From positions 1-53,028 of the forward strand of contig JAEUHD010000320.1 in assembly GCA_016793645.1 (NCBI GenBank): 53,028 nt of DNA. The letters are read 5' to 3'. Positions 52,923 through 53,028 of the stretch are shown here, piece after piece; position 1 is the stretch's first letter, and the number at the start of each line of letters is the position of its first letter. The translations under genes and the position numbers were made by a program. The notes under the pieces are model-generated. The model had not been told where the DNA came from. It ran no database searches and saw nothing but the letters and a program-made list of their open reading frames with translations. This DNA is from Verrucomicrobiales bacterium. Lineage in GTDB: Bacteria; Verrucomicrobiota; Verrucomicrobiia; Limisphaerales; UBA9464.

Positions 52923-53028
52923 CCGCCAAAGCCTGCGCAACGAATCCCACGCGCCGCAAGTCCGGGCGAGGCGTCTTGGACTGCGGTAGTCCCCTACCGC
53001 TTTACTTCCCGTCGGGACGCGCTCCGAG

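Overview
The window is a high-GC chromosome segment most consistent with the phylum Verrucomicrobiota, probably a Pedosphaera/Limisphaerales-like lineage. The placement rests on family content, not on a marker gene: a TIGR03067-type small secreted protein, an ECF sigma factor of the TIGR02999 type next to a Ser/Thr kinase with a WD40-like C-terminus, Tat-exported Gfo/Idh/MocA and sugar-isomerase-like proteins, many long secreted proteins with DUF11, IPT/TIG and lamin-tail domains, and intergenic palindromic repeats carrying AGCCTGAAGGCT-type arms. No rRNA, complete tRNA, insertion sequence or CRISPR array was recognised.

Layout. 1-3.1 kb is accessory. It holds a stand-alone RadC/JAMM protein, an AT-rich stretch with repeats, a 29-bp piece that looks like the 3' end of a tRNA or tmRNA (a possible att scar), an intact RES-toxin/Xre-DUF2384 antitoxin pair in the less usual toxin-first order, and debris of a second such pair. 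3.1-13.5 kb carries a 919-residue secreted protein, a sarcosine/N-methyltryptophan oxidase, an outer-membrane-type protein, an S9 peptidase, a secreted right-handed beta-helix protein and a TIGR03067 protein. 13.6-18.1 kb is a tight minus-strand surface-polysaccharide operon (methyltransferase, UDP-GlcNAc 2-epimerase, GT2, O-antigen polymerase/ligase-like). mutL follows, then a pair of 61-bp palindromic repeats, a PQQ-propeller/SGNH-hydrolase couple, an EVE-domain protein, a membrane protein and speA. 27-38 kb has a lamin-tail protein, a beta-barrel, a coupled SufE-TatD pair, a lytic transglycosylase, a small ORF overlapping a membrane-anchored nucleotidyltransferase, a TIM-barrel isomerase-like protein, a DUF11 protein and a UbiA/MqnP-like prenyltransferase. 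38-41 kb has a heptamer inverted repeat, an oxidoreductase, moaD-moaE, and a tandem ~244-bp repeat. 40.9-45.2 kb is the kinase and ECF sigma module. 45.4-53 kb holds a two-M16-peptidase plus cytochrome P450 operon, an IPT/TIG protein and an esterase.

The best candidates for unfamiliar biology are the ORF/nucleotidyltransferase-TM pair (33.8-34.5 kb), the M16-M16-P450 operon (45.4-50.0 kb), the RES/Xre locus with its remnants beside the tRNA scar, the kinase-ECF module, and the heptamer and 244-bp intergenic repeats. Homology statements come from reading motifs by eye; no database search was run.
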